A stretch of DNA of 27,360 bases, from the NCBI GenBank assembly GCA_002345845.1, contig DDWF01000102.1, positions 1 through 27,360 on the forward strand, written 5' to 3'. The translations under genes and the position numbers were made by a program. Positions within the stretch are counted from its first letter, which is position 1, and every line of letters begins with the position of its first letter. The stretch comes from Betaproteobacteria bacterium UBA2293 (lineage in GTDB: Bacteria; Pseudomonadota; Gammaproteobacteria; Burkholderiales; Rhodocyclaceae). A model generated the notes under the pieces. The model was not told the DNA's origin, did not search any database, and saw only the letters and a program-made list of their open reading frames with translations. This document shows positions 1 through 7,658 of the stretch, piece by piece.

Positions 1-2
1 GC

Positions 3-122
3 ATCCTGCTGGCCTTCATGTTCCTGGTCAATGTCTTCGGCGCCATCCTGTTGCTGCCGGCCTTCGCCGCCTTCATCGTCGGCGATCGCTTCCGCGCCGG
101 CAGCAGCGGCGAAAAGAAGTAG
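3..122 (+). CDS. RND/MMPL-family transporter, C-terminal end (partial)
   Basis: Only the last 39 codons are present, ending at the TAG at 120-122; the start lies outside the window. The visible peptide is one hydrophobic segment with an N-V-F-G-A-I-L-L-L-P-A core, followed by a short polar tail ending GEKK. An aromatic/Asn/Gly pattern leading into a Leu-Leu-Pro-Ala turn is usual for the final transmembrane helix of MMPL-type RND exporters. Such transporters are often encoded beside DUF1329 genes in degraders of hydrophobic compounds, and a DUF1329 gene starts 11 bases downstream, which supports the call. The role would be inner-membrane transport of lipid-like substrate. With so little sequence, another polytopic membrane protein cannot be excluded. 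Confidence 0.55.
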   Translation: MLLAFMFLVNVFGAILLLPAFAAFIVGDRFRAGSSGEKK

Positions 123-133
123 GGCGGCGACCC

Positions 134-1459
134 ATGCGCCGCCTGGCGCAGTCGCTGCTCCTCTGCTGGGCCTTGATGCCGTCGCCTGCCGCCTTTGCGG
201 ATGGCGGCGGCAAGATGGGCGAACTGACGCCGGCGGGGGGCGAGCGGGCCGGTAACGCCGAAGGGACGATACCGCCCTGGCTGGGCGGGTTGTCTGCCCC
301 TCCCAAAGGGTGGACCGCCGGCATGCCGCATGTCGATCCCTTCCCGGACGATGTCCCGCTGTTCGTCATCACCGCGGCCAATGCCGAGAAGTATCGGGAG
401 CGCCTGTCGCCAGGGCTGCAGGCCCTGCTCGCCAAATATCCCGATTTTCGCCTGCCGGTGTACCCGACACGGCGCAGCGCCGCCTATCCCGACGAAGTCA
501 TCGAGCGCAGCCGGGCGCAGGCCGGCAAGGTCACGCTGGCCGGTTCGGCGGTGCAGAATCTCGGCGGCTCCAGCATTCCCTTTCCCCAGCCGAAGAACGG
601 TCTGGAGGCAATCTGGAATCACCTGTTGCGTTACCTCGGCGGTGGCGTCGAGCGGTCGTTCGATGCTTTTTCTGTGCGGCACAACGGCGACTACATGCGC
701 ATCGGCTTTCACGACCGGCGCATCTACGACGCCAATTTCGACGAGTCGATGCCGAACCGGCTGTTTTCGTATCTCGGCTACTTTACCTCGCCACCGGATT
801 TCGTCGGCACCATCTACTTGGTGCATGAACCGGTCGACCAGGTGGCCGAGTCGCGCAAGGCCTGGATTTACAACGCCGGCCAGCGCCGGGTCCGGCGCGC
901 CCCCGACCTGGCCTACGACAATGTGCAGAACGGCTCTGATGGTCTGGCCGTCGTCGACCAGTACGATGGCTACAACGGTGCGCCCGACCGCTACGACTGG
1001 ACTCTGCTCGGCAAGAAGGAGATGTATGTTGCCTACAACGGCTACCGCATCGGCGACAAGAAACTGGAGGTCGAGCAGATCATCCACAAGGGTTCCGTCA
1101 ATCCCGAGCTGATGCGTTACGAACTGCACCGGGTATGGGTCGTCGAGGCAAGGCTCAAGCCTGGCCAGTCGCATGTCTATGCCCGGCGCGTGTTTTATCT
1201 CGATGAGGACAGCTGGTCGGTGCTGCTCAGCGATGCCTACGATTCGCGGGGCATGCTGTGGCGCACCGGTGTCCATGCCCTGGTGCAGTACTACGATGCC
1301 GGCGTCCCCTGGTATCGCCTGGAAATCTGGCACGACCTGAGCAATGGCGCCTACGTGGCGACCGGCCTGGACAATCGCTACAAGCAAGCGTGGCGTTTCG
1401 GCATCCGGGGGCGGATGAGTGATTTCCAGCCTGATGCCCTGCGCCGCATGGGGCGCTAG
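134..1459 (+). CDS. DUF1329 exported protein, first copy
   Basis: This 441-residue protein has a Sec signal peptide: two arginines, a hydrophobic stretch, and a likely cleavage site after the A-F-A at 20-22. The mature part has the DUF1329 layout: an early L-T-P-A-G-x-E-x-A-G-N segment, a central T-I-Y-L-V-H motif, the W-I-Y-N-A-G-Q-R-R-V-R-R-A-P block and a late Y-D-S-R-G-x-L-W-R motif. DUF1329 proteins are envelope proteins of unproven function, often encoded with DUF1302 and RND transporters in hydrocarbon, terpene and steroid degraders. The start is supported by an AGGGCGG ribosome-binding site just upstream, and the gene follows the transporter by 11 bases. A second copy lies at 4383-5735. 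Family membership is secure; a part in substrate uptake or outer-membrane traffic is inferred from context. Confidence 0.85.
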   Translation: MRRLAQSLLLCWALMPSPAAFADGGGKMGELTPAGGERAGNAEGTIPPWLGGLSAPPKGWTAGMPHVDPFPDDVPLFVITAANAEKYRERLSPGLQALLAKYPDFRLPVYPTRRSAAYPDEVIERSRAQAGKVTLAGSAVQNLGGSSIPFPQPKNGLEAIWNHLLRYLGGGVERSFDAFSVRHNGDYMRIGFHDRRIYDANFDESMPNRLFSYLGYFTSPPDFVGTIYLVHEPVDQVAESRKAWIYNAGQRRVRRAPDLAYDNVQNGSDGLAVVDQYDGYNGAPDRYDWTLLGKKEMYVAYNGYRIGDKKLEVEQIIHKGSVNPELMRYELHRVWVVEARLKPGQSHVYARRVFYLDEDSWSVLLSDAYDSRGMLWRTGVHALVQYYDAGVPWYRLEIWHDLSNGAYVATGLDNRYKQAWRFGIRGRMSDFQPDALRRMGR

Positions 1460-1460
1460 C

Positions 1461-4208
1461 GTGAAGGCAAACGATTCGGGGCGGGAGGGCGGTGCGCTTG
1501 CGCCGCCGTTGCGCTGGCGCCCCAATCCACCCAGCTTCATGTTCCTCCCCGTGCGCACCCGCCTGCTCGACGAATTGCTGCGCGAAAGGGCGCTGCCCCC
1601 CAAGCTGCTGAGCATCGTCGCGCCGGTCGGTTACGGCAAGACGGTCATCATGTCCGAGCTCCATGCAGCGCTCAATGTCGCCGGCAAGCCCTGTTTCTGG
1701 ATCGGACTCGACGAGCGCGATTCGAATGTCGAACGCGTGATTCGCGCGATGCACCAGACCCTGGCGCCGGCCGATGCCAATCTCGATCCGATCCAGGCCC
1801 TGTTGCACGGGGACACCTCGCTCGAGGCCAGGATCGAGAAGTTGCTCGGCGTCATCGCCGGCCTGCCGCAGCCGTCGACGATTTTCATCGACAATCTGAA
1901 CAGTTGTGTCGACGAGGCCCTTGGGATTCTGTGCGACGCCCTGATCTTCGACACGCCACGCGCCGTTCGCCTGGTGTGGACGGGAACCACGGAACTGGCG
2001 ATCAACCTCGGGCGGGCCAAGCTGGAAGGGCTGATTCGCCAGATTGGGCTGACCGAGCTGAGTCTGGGCACGGCGGAGGTGCGCGAACTGCTCGGTGCCG
2101 ATATGGCCGGCCGGATCGGTGAAGCCGGGGTAGAGATGGTGACCCGGCAGACCGAGGGGTGGCCGGCCGCCGTCCGCATGGCGCAGATCATTCTCGACAA
2201 TGCCGAGCGCCCGATGGCGGCGCTCAATGCCTTTTCCGGATCTGACAACGATATCGCGGCTTTGCTCAACCGTCAGGTACTGCGCGGCTTTCCTCCCGAC
2301 CTGCGCGATTTTCTGATGGCGCTCGGCCTGCTGCATACCTTCAGCATCGAACTGTGCAAACAGGCGACCGGCTTTGCCGATGCAGACCGGCACCTCGATT
2401 TTCTCCTTCGTCATAACGTCTTCGTCATTCCGCTCGACCGCAATCGCGAGCAATACCGCCTGCACGGCCTGCTTCGCGATTTCCTGCAGCGCGAGGCCCG
2501 GCATTCCCTGGCGCCGGAGCGGCGGCGCGCGGTCTTGCGGCGGGCGGCCGAATGGTGTCAGGCCCATAACGAATGGCGGGATGCCATCGACTACGCGCTG
2601 GCCGCCGGTGAAACCGCGATGGCGAGCGACATCATGGAGCGCACTGCGGCACTCTTGATTCACGGGCGTGGCGATATCGAGCAGTACATCGAATGGATCG
2701 AGGGCCTGCTCATGGCCAATGTCGAGATCGGCTGGAAAGCACTTTTCTGGTACGTCTGGAGCCTGATCTTCCATCGCCGTTACGAGACCGGCCGGATCCA
2801 GCAGCAGTTGCTGACCCGACGCCTGGCGCGGTACCGGACCGCGGGCGCGCCGGTCCCGGATGATTTGCCGGCGAGCATCGAGTACCTGGGTATCTGCCTC
2901 GATCTGCTGACCGACCGGCTTGACGATACCTATGCGCGCACGGAACGCTGGCTGGTGATGGAGAACAGCGGCGATTCCTATGCGCATGCCTCGGTGATCG
3001 GCCTGCGCAGCATTTGCCTGATGAGCTTTTTCCGCTTTGCCGAGGCCCGGCAAAACCTGGGCCGGATTCGGCCGATCATGCGCGAGATCAGCGGGGCTTA
3101 CACGATGGGCTGGGTCGGCATGACGCAGGCGGCGATATCGATTTACGAGGGGGATTACCGGCTGGCGCGGCGCGAGATGGAGAACTGCCTGGCCCAGGCC
3201 AGCGAATCGCTGGGGGCGGATGCCATCCTCTGCGACACCATTGCGCTGGTCGGCGCCAAGTGCGCGCTCGAACTCGGGCAGCACGGCGAGGCACGGGAAC
3301 TGCTCCGCCTGGGGTTGCGCACAGCCTACAACCACGGGCTGCTTGACGGCATCCTGTGCGGGGTCGATGCCGCCGTCGGCCTGTGGAACGGCTATGACGA
3401 CACGCTCGTCTCGATTGCCCATTTGCGCGAAATCGCCTTCGGCTATCCCCGCCGCCTGGCCCTGAGCCTCAGTTGCCTGCTCACCCGCCGCCTGTTGCGC
3501 CTGGGGCGCCTCCGGGAAGCCCAGGCGGAGGCCATCCTGGTCGGCTTGGGGGCGGGCAGCGAGCCGGATGCCGAACAAATGGCCAAGCCTTGCTATCGCG
3601 ACCTGTGGTCGGCGACCAGGATCGATTTGCTGGTCGCCGGGGGCTGTTACGACAGGGCCGAGCTGCTGATCGGGGAGTCGTTCCGCCTGGCCGTCGGCGA
3701 GGGAAGAGCGGCGCGACAGGTGGAGTTGCATCTGGTCCGCGTGTTGATCGGCATGCAGACGGGAAATCCGCGTGCGGCCGCCAAATCGCTGGTGCTGGCT
3801 ATCTCGCTGGCGGCACCGCGCGGCATCGTGCGCCCCTTCATCGAGCAGGCGGGAACGATCGCCAATCTGGTCAACGACACCAAGGTGTCTGCCTGGACCT
3901 TCGCCCTGCCCGAGGAGCGCGCCTTCTTCGCCCGGATCTGCGCCGATCTGCCCGTCGGCAATCCTCTGGCTCACGAATACTGGTCGCCCTGGGCGGGCGA
4001 GGCCGGCACGGCGATCGCGCCGACGCCGCGGGAAAGCGAACTGCTCGCCTTGCTCGATATCGGTTTGTCGAACCAGTGCATCGCCGATCATACCCAGACC
4101 TCGGTCGGCACGATCAAATGGCATCTGAAGAATCTTTACCGCAAGCTCGGCGTGTCGAGCCGTTCGGCGGCACTGGCCCGGGCGCGCAGCCTGGGCTTGC
4201 TCAACTGA
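1461..4208 (+). CDS. MalT-like LuxR-family transcriptional regulator with ATPase domain
   Basis: This large (about 915 residues) STAND-type regulator has a P-loop near residues 54-61 (A-P-V-G-Y-G-K-T), a long helical middle of the kind that forms TPR-like repeats in MalT, and a C-terminal LuxR helix-turn-helix at about 855-915 (T-P-R-E-S-E-L-L start, then V-G-T-I-K-W-H-L-K-N-L-Y-R-K-L-G-V). MalT-family proteins bind ATP and an inducer, oligomerise and activate transcription. I prefer the GTG at 1461, one base after the preceding stop and preceded by a GGGG stretch. An in-frame ATG at 1419 would overlap the DUF1329 gene by 41 bases and add a peptide with no domain. Its position between the two DUF1329 genes suggests it controls the neighbouring uptake and degradation genes. 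The inducer is unknown. Confidence 0.88.
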   Translation: MKANDSGREGGALAPPLRWRPNPPSFMFLPVRTRLLDELLRERALPPKLLSIVAPVGYGKTVIMSELHAALNVAGKPCFWIGLDERDSNVERVIRAMHQTLAPADANLDPIQALLHGDTSLEARIEKLLGVIAGLPQPSTIFIDNLNSCVDEALGILCDALIFDTPRAVRLVWTGTTELAINLGRAKLEGLIRQIGLTELSLGTAEVRELLGADMAGRIGEAGVEMVTRQTEGWPAAVRMAQIILDNAERPMAALNAFSGSDNDIAALLNRQVLRGFPPDLRDFLMALGLLHTFSIELCKQATGFADADRHLDFLLRHNVFVIPLDRNREQYRLHGLLRDFLQREARHSLAPERRRAVLRRAAEWCQAHNEWRDAIDYALAAGETAMASDIMERTAALLIHGRGDIEQYIEWIEGLLMANVEIGWKALFWYVWSLIFHRRYETGRIQQQLLTRRLARYRTAGAPVPDDLPASIEYLGICLDLLTDRLDDTYARTERWLVMENSGDSYAHASVIGLRSICLMSFFRFAEARQNLGRIRPIMREISGAYTMGWVGMTQAAISIYEGDYRLARREMENCLAQASESLGADAILCDTIALVGAKCALELGQHGEARELLRLGLRTAYNHGLLDGILCGVDAAVGLWNGYDDTLVSIAHLREIAFGYPRRLALSLSCLLTRRLLRLGRLREAQAEAILVGLGAGSEPDAEQMAKPCYRDLWSATRIDLLVAGGCYDRAELLIGESFRLAVGEGRAARQVELHLVRVLIGMQTGNPRAAAKSLVLAISLAAPRGIVRPFIEQAGTIANLVNDTKVSAWTFALPEERAFFARICADLPVGNPLAHEYWSPWAGEAGTAIAPTPRESELLALLDIGLSNQCIADHTQTSVGTIKWHLKNLYRKLGVSSRSAALARARSLGLLN

Positions 4209-4382
4209 TCGGCACCCATCGTGAATGCTTCCACCCCTCACCTTAGGGAGGGGCGGACAAGATTCCTTCCCGATAGAGTGTTCCTCGGTACAGAAGCATT
4301 TTTTTCTGTGCGGAATTTGTTTGCTGTTGGTGCTGGCAAGCGGTTCTCGATGTGCCAGTGAAAACTTTACGGAGACCAGGGA
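4209..4382 (+). promoter_or_regulatory. Leader region between regulator and second DUF1329 gene, with two inverted repeats
   Basis: This 174-base gap holds two short inverted repeats. The first has arms CCCCTC (4234-4239) and GAGGGG (4248-4253) around an 8-base loop; no T-run follows, so it is at best a weak terminator for the regulator gene. The second has arms ACAGAA (4290-4295) and TTCTGT (4304-4309), with a run of T in its loop. An AACTTTACGGAGACC stretch just before the ATG at 4383 supplies the ribosome-binding site (GGAG). A separate promoter for the second DUF1329 gene is likely because of the gap, but I see no convincing -35/-10 pair. Confidence 0.4.
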
Positions 4383-5735
4383 ATGAAAGCATTCAAGACG
4401 TTGGCCGTTTCGTCGGCCCTGATGTTGTTGACCGGCGGACTGCCTCCGGCCGTCGCCGAAATGTCGGCTGCCGAATTGGCCAGATTGGGCAAGGAATTGA
4501 CCCCGTCCGGCGCCGAGCTGGCCGGCAACAAGGACGGCAGCATTCCGGCCTGGGATGGCGGCCTGACCAAGCCGCCGGCCGGCTGGAAGCCGGAAATGGG
4601 CTATGTCGATCCGTTCAAGGACGAGAAGCCCTTGTTCCGGATCGACGCCAGGAATGTCGAGCAATACAAGGACAAGCTGTCGGCCGGTACGTTGGCGATG
4701 ATCAAGAAGTACCCGACTTTTTACCTCAATGTCTATCCGACGCACCGCACTTTTGCCAATCCGCAGGCCGTGTACGACGCAACCAAGGCCAAGGCCGGCA
4801 AAGCCAGGCTGGAAGGGCTGAGCATCAAGAACTACGACCTGCCGGGCGTGCCGTTTCCGAATCCGAAGACCGGCGTCGAGGCTATGTACAATCACCTGAC
4901 ACGGCACTTCGGCGCCTATACCGGTTGCCGCGACTGGTTGCCGGTGCGTGCCAACGGCAGCTACTACCGGGTCGGTTTCTGCGAGGAAACCATCCAGGGC
5001 CAGAATATGGAGCCACGCCAGGAGAATGGACTGTTCACCTTCTACGGCTACTATGACGCCCCGGCCACGGTGGTCGGCACCATCTACCTGGTGCATGACC
5101 CGGTCGACTACACCATCGGCAATCGCGCGGCCTGGATTTACAACGCCGGCCAGCGCCGTGTCCGCCGGGCACCGGACGTTGCCTACGACAACATCGATGA
5201 CGGTACGGAAGGCATGCGAACCTCGGATGACTACTGGGGCTTCCATGGTGCGATGGACCGCTACGATTTCAAACTGGTCGGGAAAAAGGAAATGTATGTG
5301 CCATACAACGCCTACAAGTTCCAGAATCCGAGCCTCAAGTATGCGGATATGCTGGACAAGGGAACGCTGAAATCCGAACTGTTCCGCTATGAACTGCATC
5401 GCGTCCATGTCGTTGAAGCGACCCTGAAGTCTGGCATGTCGCATGTACTGCCGAAGCGGGTCTTCTATATCGACGAGGACAGCAACATGATCGTGCTGGC
5501 CGATGGCTACGACAGTCGCGGAATTCTATGGCGCTCCTACACCTATCCGCTGGTTCAGGCGTATGACGCAGGCCTGATGTTCCAGGCGCCGTATGTCGTC
5601 AGCGATCTGAGCAACGGGAATTATCACGTGTCGGCGCTGACAAACGAGCGTCCGCAGCCGCAATACACCTGGGGCAAGAAGGCCAGGTTGGAGAACTTCC
5701 AGGTCGATGCGATCCGTCGTCGCGGGATTCGTTGA
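4383..5735 (+). CDS. DUF1329 exported protein, second copy
   Basis: This 450-residue paralogue of the protein at 134-1459 matches it along its whole length by eye, including the T-I-Y-L-V-H motif, the W-I-Y-N-A-G-Q-R-R-V-R-R-A-P block, K-K-E-M-Y-V and Y-D-S-R-G-I-L-W-R. It has a clean Sec signal peptide with probable cleavage after A-V-A (residues 23-25). Compared with the first copy it is richer in lysine and has two cysteines (in the G-C-R-D-W and F-C-E-E segments) that the first lacks at those places; these could form a periplasmic disulfide. The ATG follows a GGAG at proper distance. The product is an envelope protein whose molecular role is not established; context suggests handling of a hydrophobic substrate. 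Confidence 0.87.
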   Translation: MKAFKTLAVSSALMLLTGGLPPAVAEMSAAELARLGKELTPSGAELAGNKDGSIPAWDGGLTKPPAGWKPEMGYVDPFKDEKPLFRIDARNVEQYKDKLSAGTLAMIKKYPTFYLNVYPTHRTFANPQAVYDATKAKAGKARLEGLSIKNYDLPGVPFPNPKTGVEAMYNHLTRHFGAYTGCRDWLPVRANGSYYRVGFCEETIQGQNMEPRQENGLFTFYGYYDAPATVVGTIYLVHDPVDYTIGNRAAWIYNAGQRRVRRAPDVAYDNIDDGTEGMRTSDDYWGFHGAMDRYDFKLVGKKEMYVPYNAYKFQNPSLKYADMLDKGTLKSELFRYELHRVHVVEATLKSGMSHVLPKRVFYIDEDSNMIVLADGYDSRGILWRSYTYPLVQAYDAGLMFQAPYVVSDLSNGNYHVSALTNERPQPQYTWGKKARLENFQVDAIRRRGIR

Positions 5736-5956
5736 AGCGAGCCCTTGGGCTTGGCTTGCCTCCTGAATCCTCCCGTCTGAATTTTCAGGCGCGGCTCCCG
5801 CCGGACTGCTCTGTCGAGCTTTCCGGCGATTCCCCTTCTTAAGTACGGTTTCCTCTTCTTTTTGCGCACTTAGCATCCATTTCAGCGGGAATGGATGTGC
5901 TCCTCCCGTACCTCATTCATGACCAGCAGCGAGGCTGCCAAGCAAGGAGATACCGG
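5736..5956 (+). promoter_or_regulatory. Leader of the P450 operon with inverted repeat
   Basis: This is a 221-base non-coding gap. Near its 5' end CCTGAA and TTCAGG form a 6-base inverted repeat without a following T-run. A pyrimidine-rich tract (about 5839-5865) comes next. A 7-base perfect inverted repeat, CATCCAT (5874-5880) and ATGGATG (5891-5897) with a 10-base spacer, follows and may be an operator or mRNA hairpin. AAGGAG at 5944-5949, seven bases before the ATG at 5957, is an excellent ribosome-binding site. It fixes the P450 start there rather than at the in-frame ATG at 5891, which falls inside the repeat. Confidence 0.4.
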
Positions 5957-7213
5957 ATGACCAGCCCTGTAACCGATGCGGAAATCGCGCGCACCATTCC
6001 TCTCGAGCAAATCGACGTCAGCAAGATCGAGTTGTTCGAGCGCGATGCCCTGCATCCCTACTTCGAACGACTGCGCCGGGAGGCGCCGGTGCATTACTGC
6101 GCCGACAGCGCCTATGGTCCGTATTGGTCGATCACCAAGTTCAACGACATCGTTGCCGTCGATACCAACCACAAGGTGTTTTCCTCGGATGAAAGCGTCG
6201 GCAGTTTCGTGCTCGACGACACCACGCTGAACGCTGTGGATGGCGGCATCTACCTGCCCAATTTTCTCGGCATGGATCCCCCGCGGCACGACATTCACCG
6301 GATGGCGGTCAGTCCCATCGTCGCGCCGGCCAACCTGCTGCGCTTCGAAGCCACCATCCGCGAACGCACAAAACGCGTGCTCGACGAATTGCCGATTGGT
6401 GAGCCGTTCAACTGGGTCGACCGGGTATCCATCGAACTGACGACGATGATGCTGGCGACCTTGCTCGATTTTCCCTTCGAGGAACGGCGGCGCCTGACCC
6501 GTTGGTCCGACATCGTCACCACGCGCCCGGAATTTGGTCTGGTGGATTCCTGGGAGCAGCGCGAACAGGAACTGCGCGAATGTGCCGCCTATTTCCAGAA
6601 TCTGTTCATTGAGCGCCAGAAGTTGCCGCCGCAGCCGGACCTGGTGTCGATGCTGGCCCACTCCGAGGCGATGAAGACGCTCAGTTCGGACGAGTTCCTC
6701 GGTTTGCTGGTGCTGCTCATTGTCGGCGGCAACGACACTACCCGTAGCTCGATGTCAGGCAGCGCCTGGGCTGCCCATCTCTATCCCGGTGAGTTCGCCA
6801 AGGCCAAGGCCAATCGGGCGCTGGTTTCCAGCCTGATACCCGAACTGGTGCGCTGGCAGACGCCGATCGCCCACATGCGCCGTACCGCGCTCTGCGACAT
6901 CGAGTTCCAGGGCAAGCAGATCCGCAAGGGCGACAAGGTGGTGATGTGGTACCTCTCCGGCAACCGCGACGACGAGGTGATCGAGAATCCGATGGATTTC
7001 ATCGTCGACCGTCCGCGCGCCCGCCATCACCTGTCGTTCGGTTTCGGCATCCACCGCTGTCTCGGCAATCGCCTGGCCGAACTGCAATTGCGCGTCCTCT
7101 GGGAGGAAATGCTGGAGCGCTACACGCGTATCGAGGTGGTCGGCGAGCCGGTCCGCGTCCCGTCCAACCTGATTCACGGCTTCATCGACATCCAGGTGCG
7201 GCTGCATGTGTAA
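5957..7213 (+). CDS. Cytochrome P450, CYP153-like
   Basis: This 418-residue soluble bacterial class I P450 shows the I-helix G-G-N-D-T-T-R (257-263) with acid-alcohol pair D260/T261, the ExxR of the K-helix (E296-L-V-R299), and the heme loop [10 protein letters not shown] with ligand C368. Several stretches are typical of CYP153 alkane/terpene terminal hydroxylases: [31 protein letters not shown], and [11 protein letters not shown] continuing into [12 protein letters not shown]153 enzymes hydroxylate terminal methyl groups of alkanes, limonene and similar compounds, and some also epoxidise alkenes. A ferredoxin and an AlkJ-like alcohol dehydrogenase follow directly, as expected for such an operon. 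No ferredoxin reductase is visible. The subfamily assignment is by recalled motifs; the substrate is unknown. Confidence 0.88.
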   Translation: MTSPVTDAEIARTIPLEQIDVSKIELFERDALHPYFERLRREAPVHYCADSAYGPYWSITKFNDIVAVDTNHKVFSSDESVGSFVLDDTTLNAVDGGIYLPNFLGMDPPRHDIHRMAVSPIVAPANLLRFEATIRERTKRVLDELPIGEPFNWVDRVSIELTTMMLATLLDFPFEERRRLTRWSDIVTTRPEFGLVDSWEQREQELRECAAYFQNLFIERQKLPPQPDLVSMLAHSEAMKTLSSDEFLGLLVLLIVGGNDTTRSSMSGSAWAAHLYPGEFAKAKANRALVSSLIPELVRWQTPIAHMRRTALCDIEFQGKQIRKGDKVVMWYLSGNRDDEVIENPMDFIVDRPRARHHLSFGFGIHRCLGNRLAELQLRVLWEEMLERYTRIEVVGEPVRVPSNLIHGFIDIQVRLHV

Positions 7214-7264
7214 GCGCCGTCCGGCGCAGCCAATAGACAGACAAACCAACAGGAGTGAATCCCC

Positions 7265-7588
7265 ATGCCCAAAGTGACTTATATCTCAGCCGATGGTGCC
7301 GAACACGTCGTCACCGTCGATAGCGGCGTTTCCGCCATGGAAGGCGCGCTGCGCAATCTGGTTCCCGGCATCGACGGGGACTGCGGCGGCGCCGCCGCCT
7401 GCGGTACCTGCCATGTTTACGTCGATCCGGCGTGGAGCGCCAAGGCTGGCCCTGCCATTCCCGGCATCGAGCAGGAGATGCTGCAACTGACCGACGGCGT
7501 CATGCCCAACAGCCGCCTGGCCTGCCAGATCACGATCAGCGACGAACTCGACGGCCTGGTTCTGCGCATGCCCTCGGGGCAGCACTGA
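7265..7588 (+). CDS. [2Fe-2S] ferredoxin, putidaredoxin/adrenodoxin type
   Basis: This 107-residue protein has the vertebrate-type [2Fe-2S] ferredoxin cysteine pattern C40-x5-C46-x2-C49-x37-C87 (D-C-G-G-A-A-A-C-G-T-C, later R-L-A-C-Q-I). It carries one electron from an NAD(P)H-dependent ferredoxin reductase to a bacterial P450. It lies 51 bases after the P450 gene and has an AGGAG ribosome-binding site, so it is almost certainly the P450 redox partner in the same transcript. Its length and acidic character fit putidaredoxin. The matching FAD reductase is not in the window and must be supplied from elsewhere. A role in Fe-S assembly (Fdx type) is less likely given this position. Confidence 0.92.
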   Translation: MPKVTYISADGAEHVVTVDSGVSAMEGALRNLVPGIDGDCGGAAACGTCHVYVDPAWSAKAGPAIPGIEQEMLQLTDGVMPNSRLACQITISDELDGLVLRMPSGQH

Positions 7589-7600
7589 GCAGCGCCCCGA

Positions 7601-7637
7601 CCGCCCCGGCCGGCTTTGCCGGCGTGTGCCGGGGCGG
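7601..7637 (+). other. GC-rich hairpin between ferredoxin and GMC genes
   Basis: A perfect 10-base inverted repeat is formed by CCGCCCCGGC (7601-7610) and GCCGGGGCGG (7628-7637). It competes with a tight internal hairpin, GCCGGC-TTT-GCCGGC (7609-7623). No T-run follows, so it is not a classical terminator. It could damp transcription or protect the upstream P450/ferredoxin mRNA from 3' decay, giving more electron carrier than dehydrogenase. That role is inferred. Confidence 0.5.
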
Positions 7638-7658
7638 GCAGAACTTCTGGAGCTATCA

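Noticed and set aside
4330..4350. sigma54-like TGGCA before the second DUF1329 gene
   Set aside because: The matching TTGC half is absent at the required distance.
1227..5444. Open minus-strand frame of about 1400 codons
   Set aside because: It runs antisense to the regulator and DUF1329 genes, has no domain I recognise, and is rich in Arg, Gln, His and Gly, as expected of the complement of GC-rich codons.
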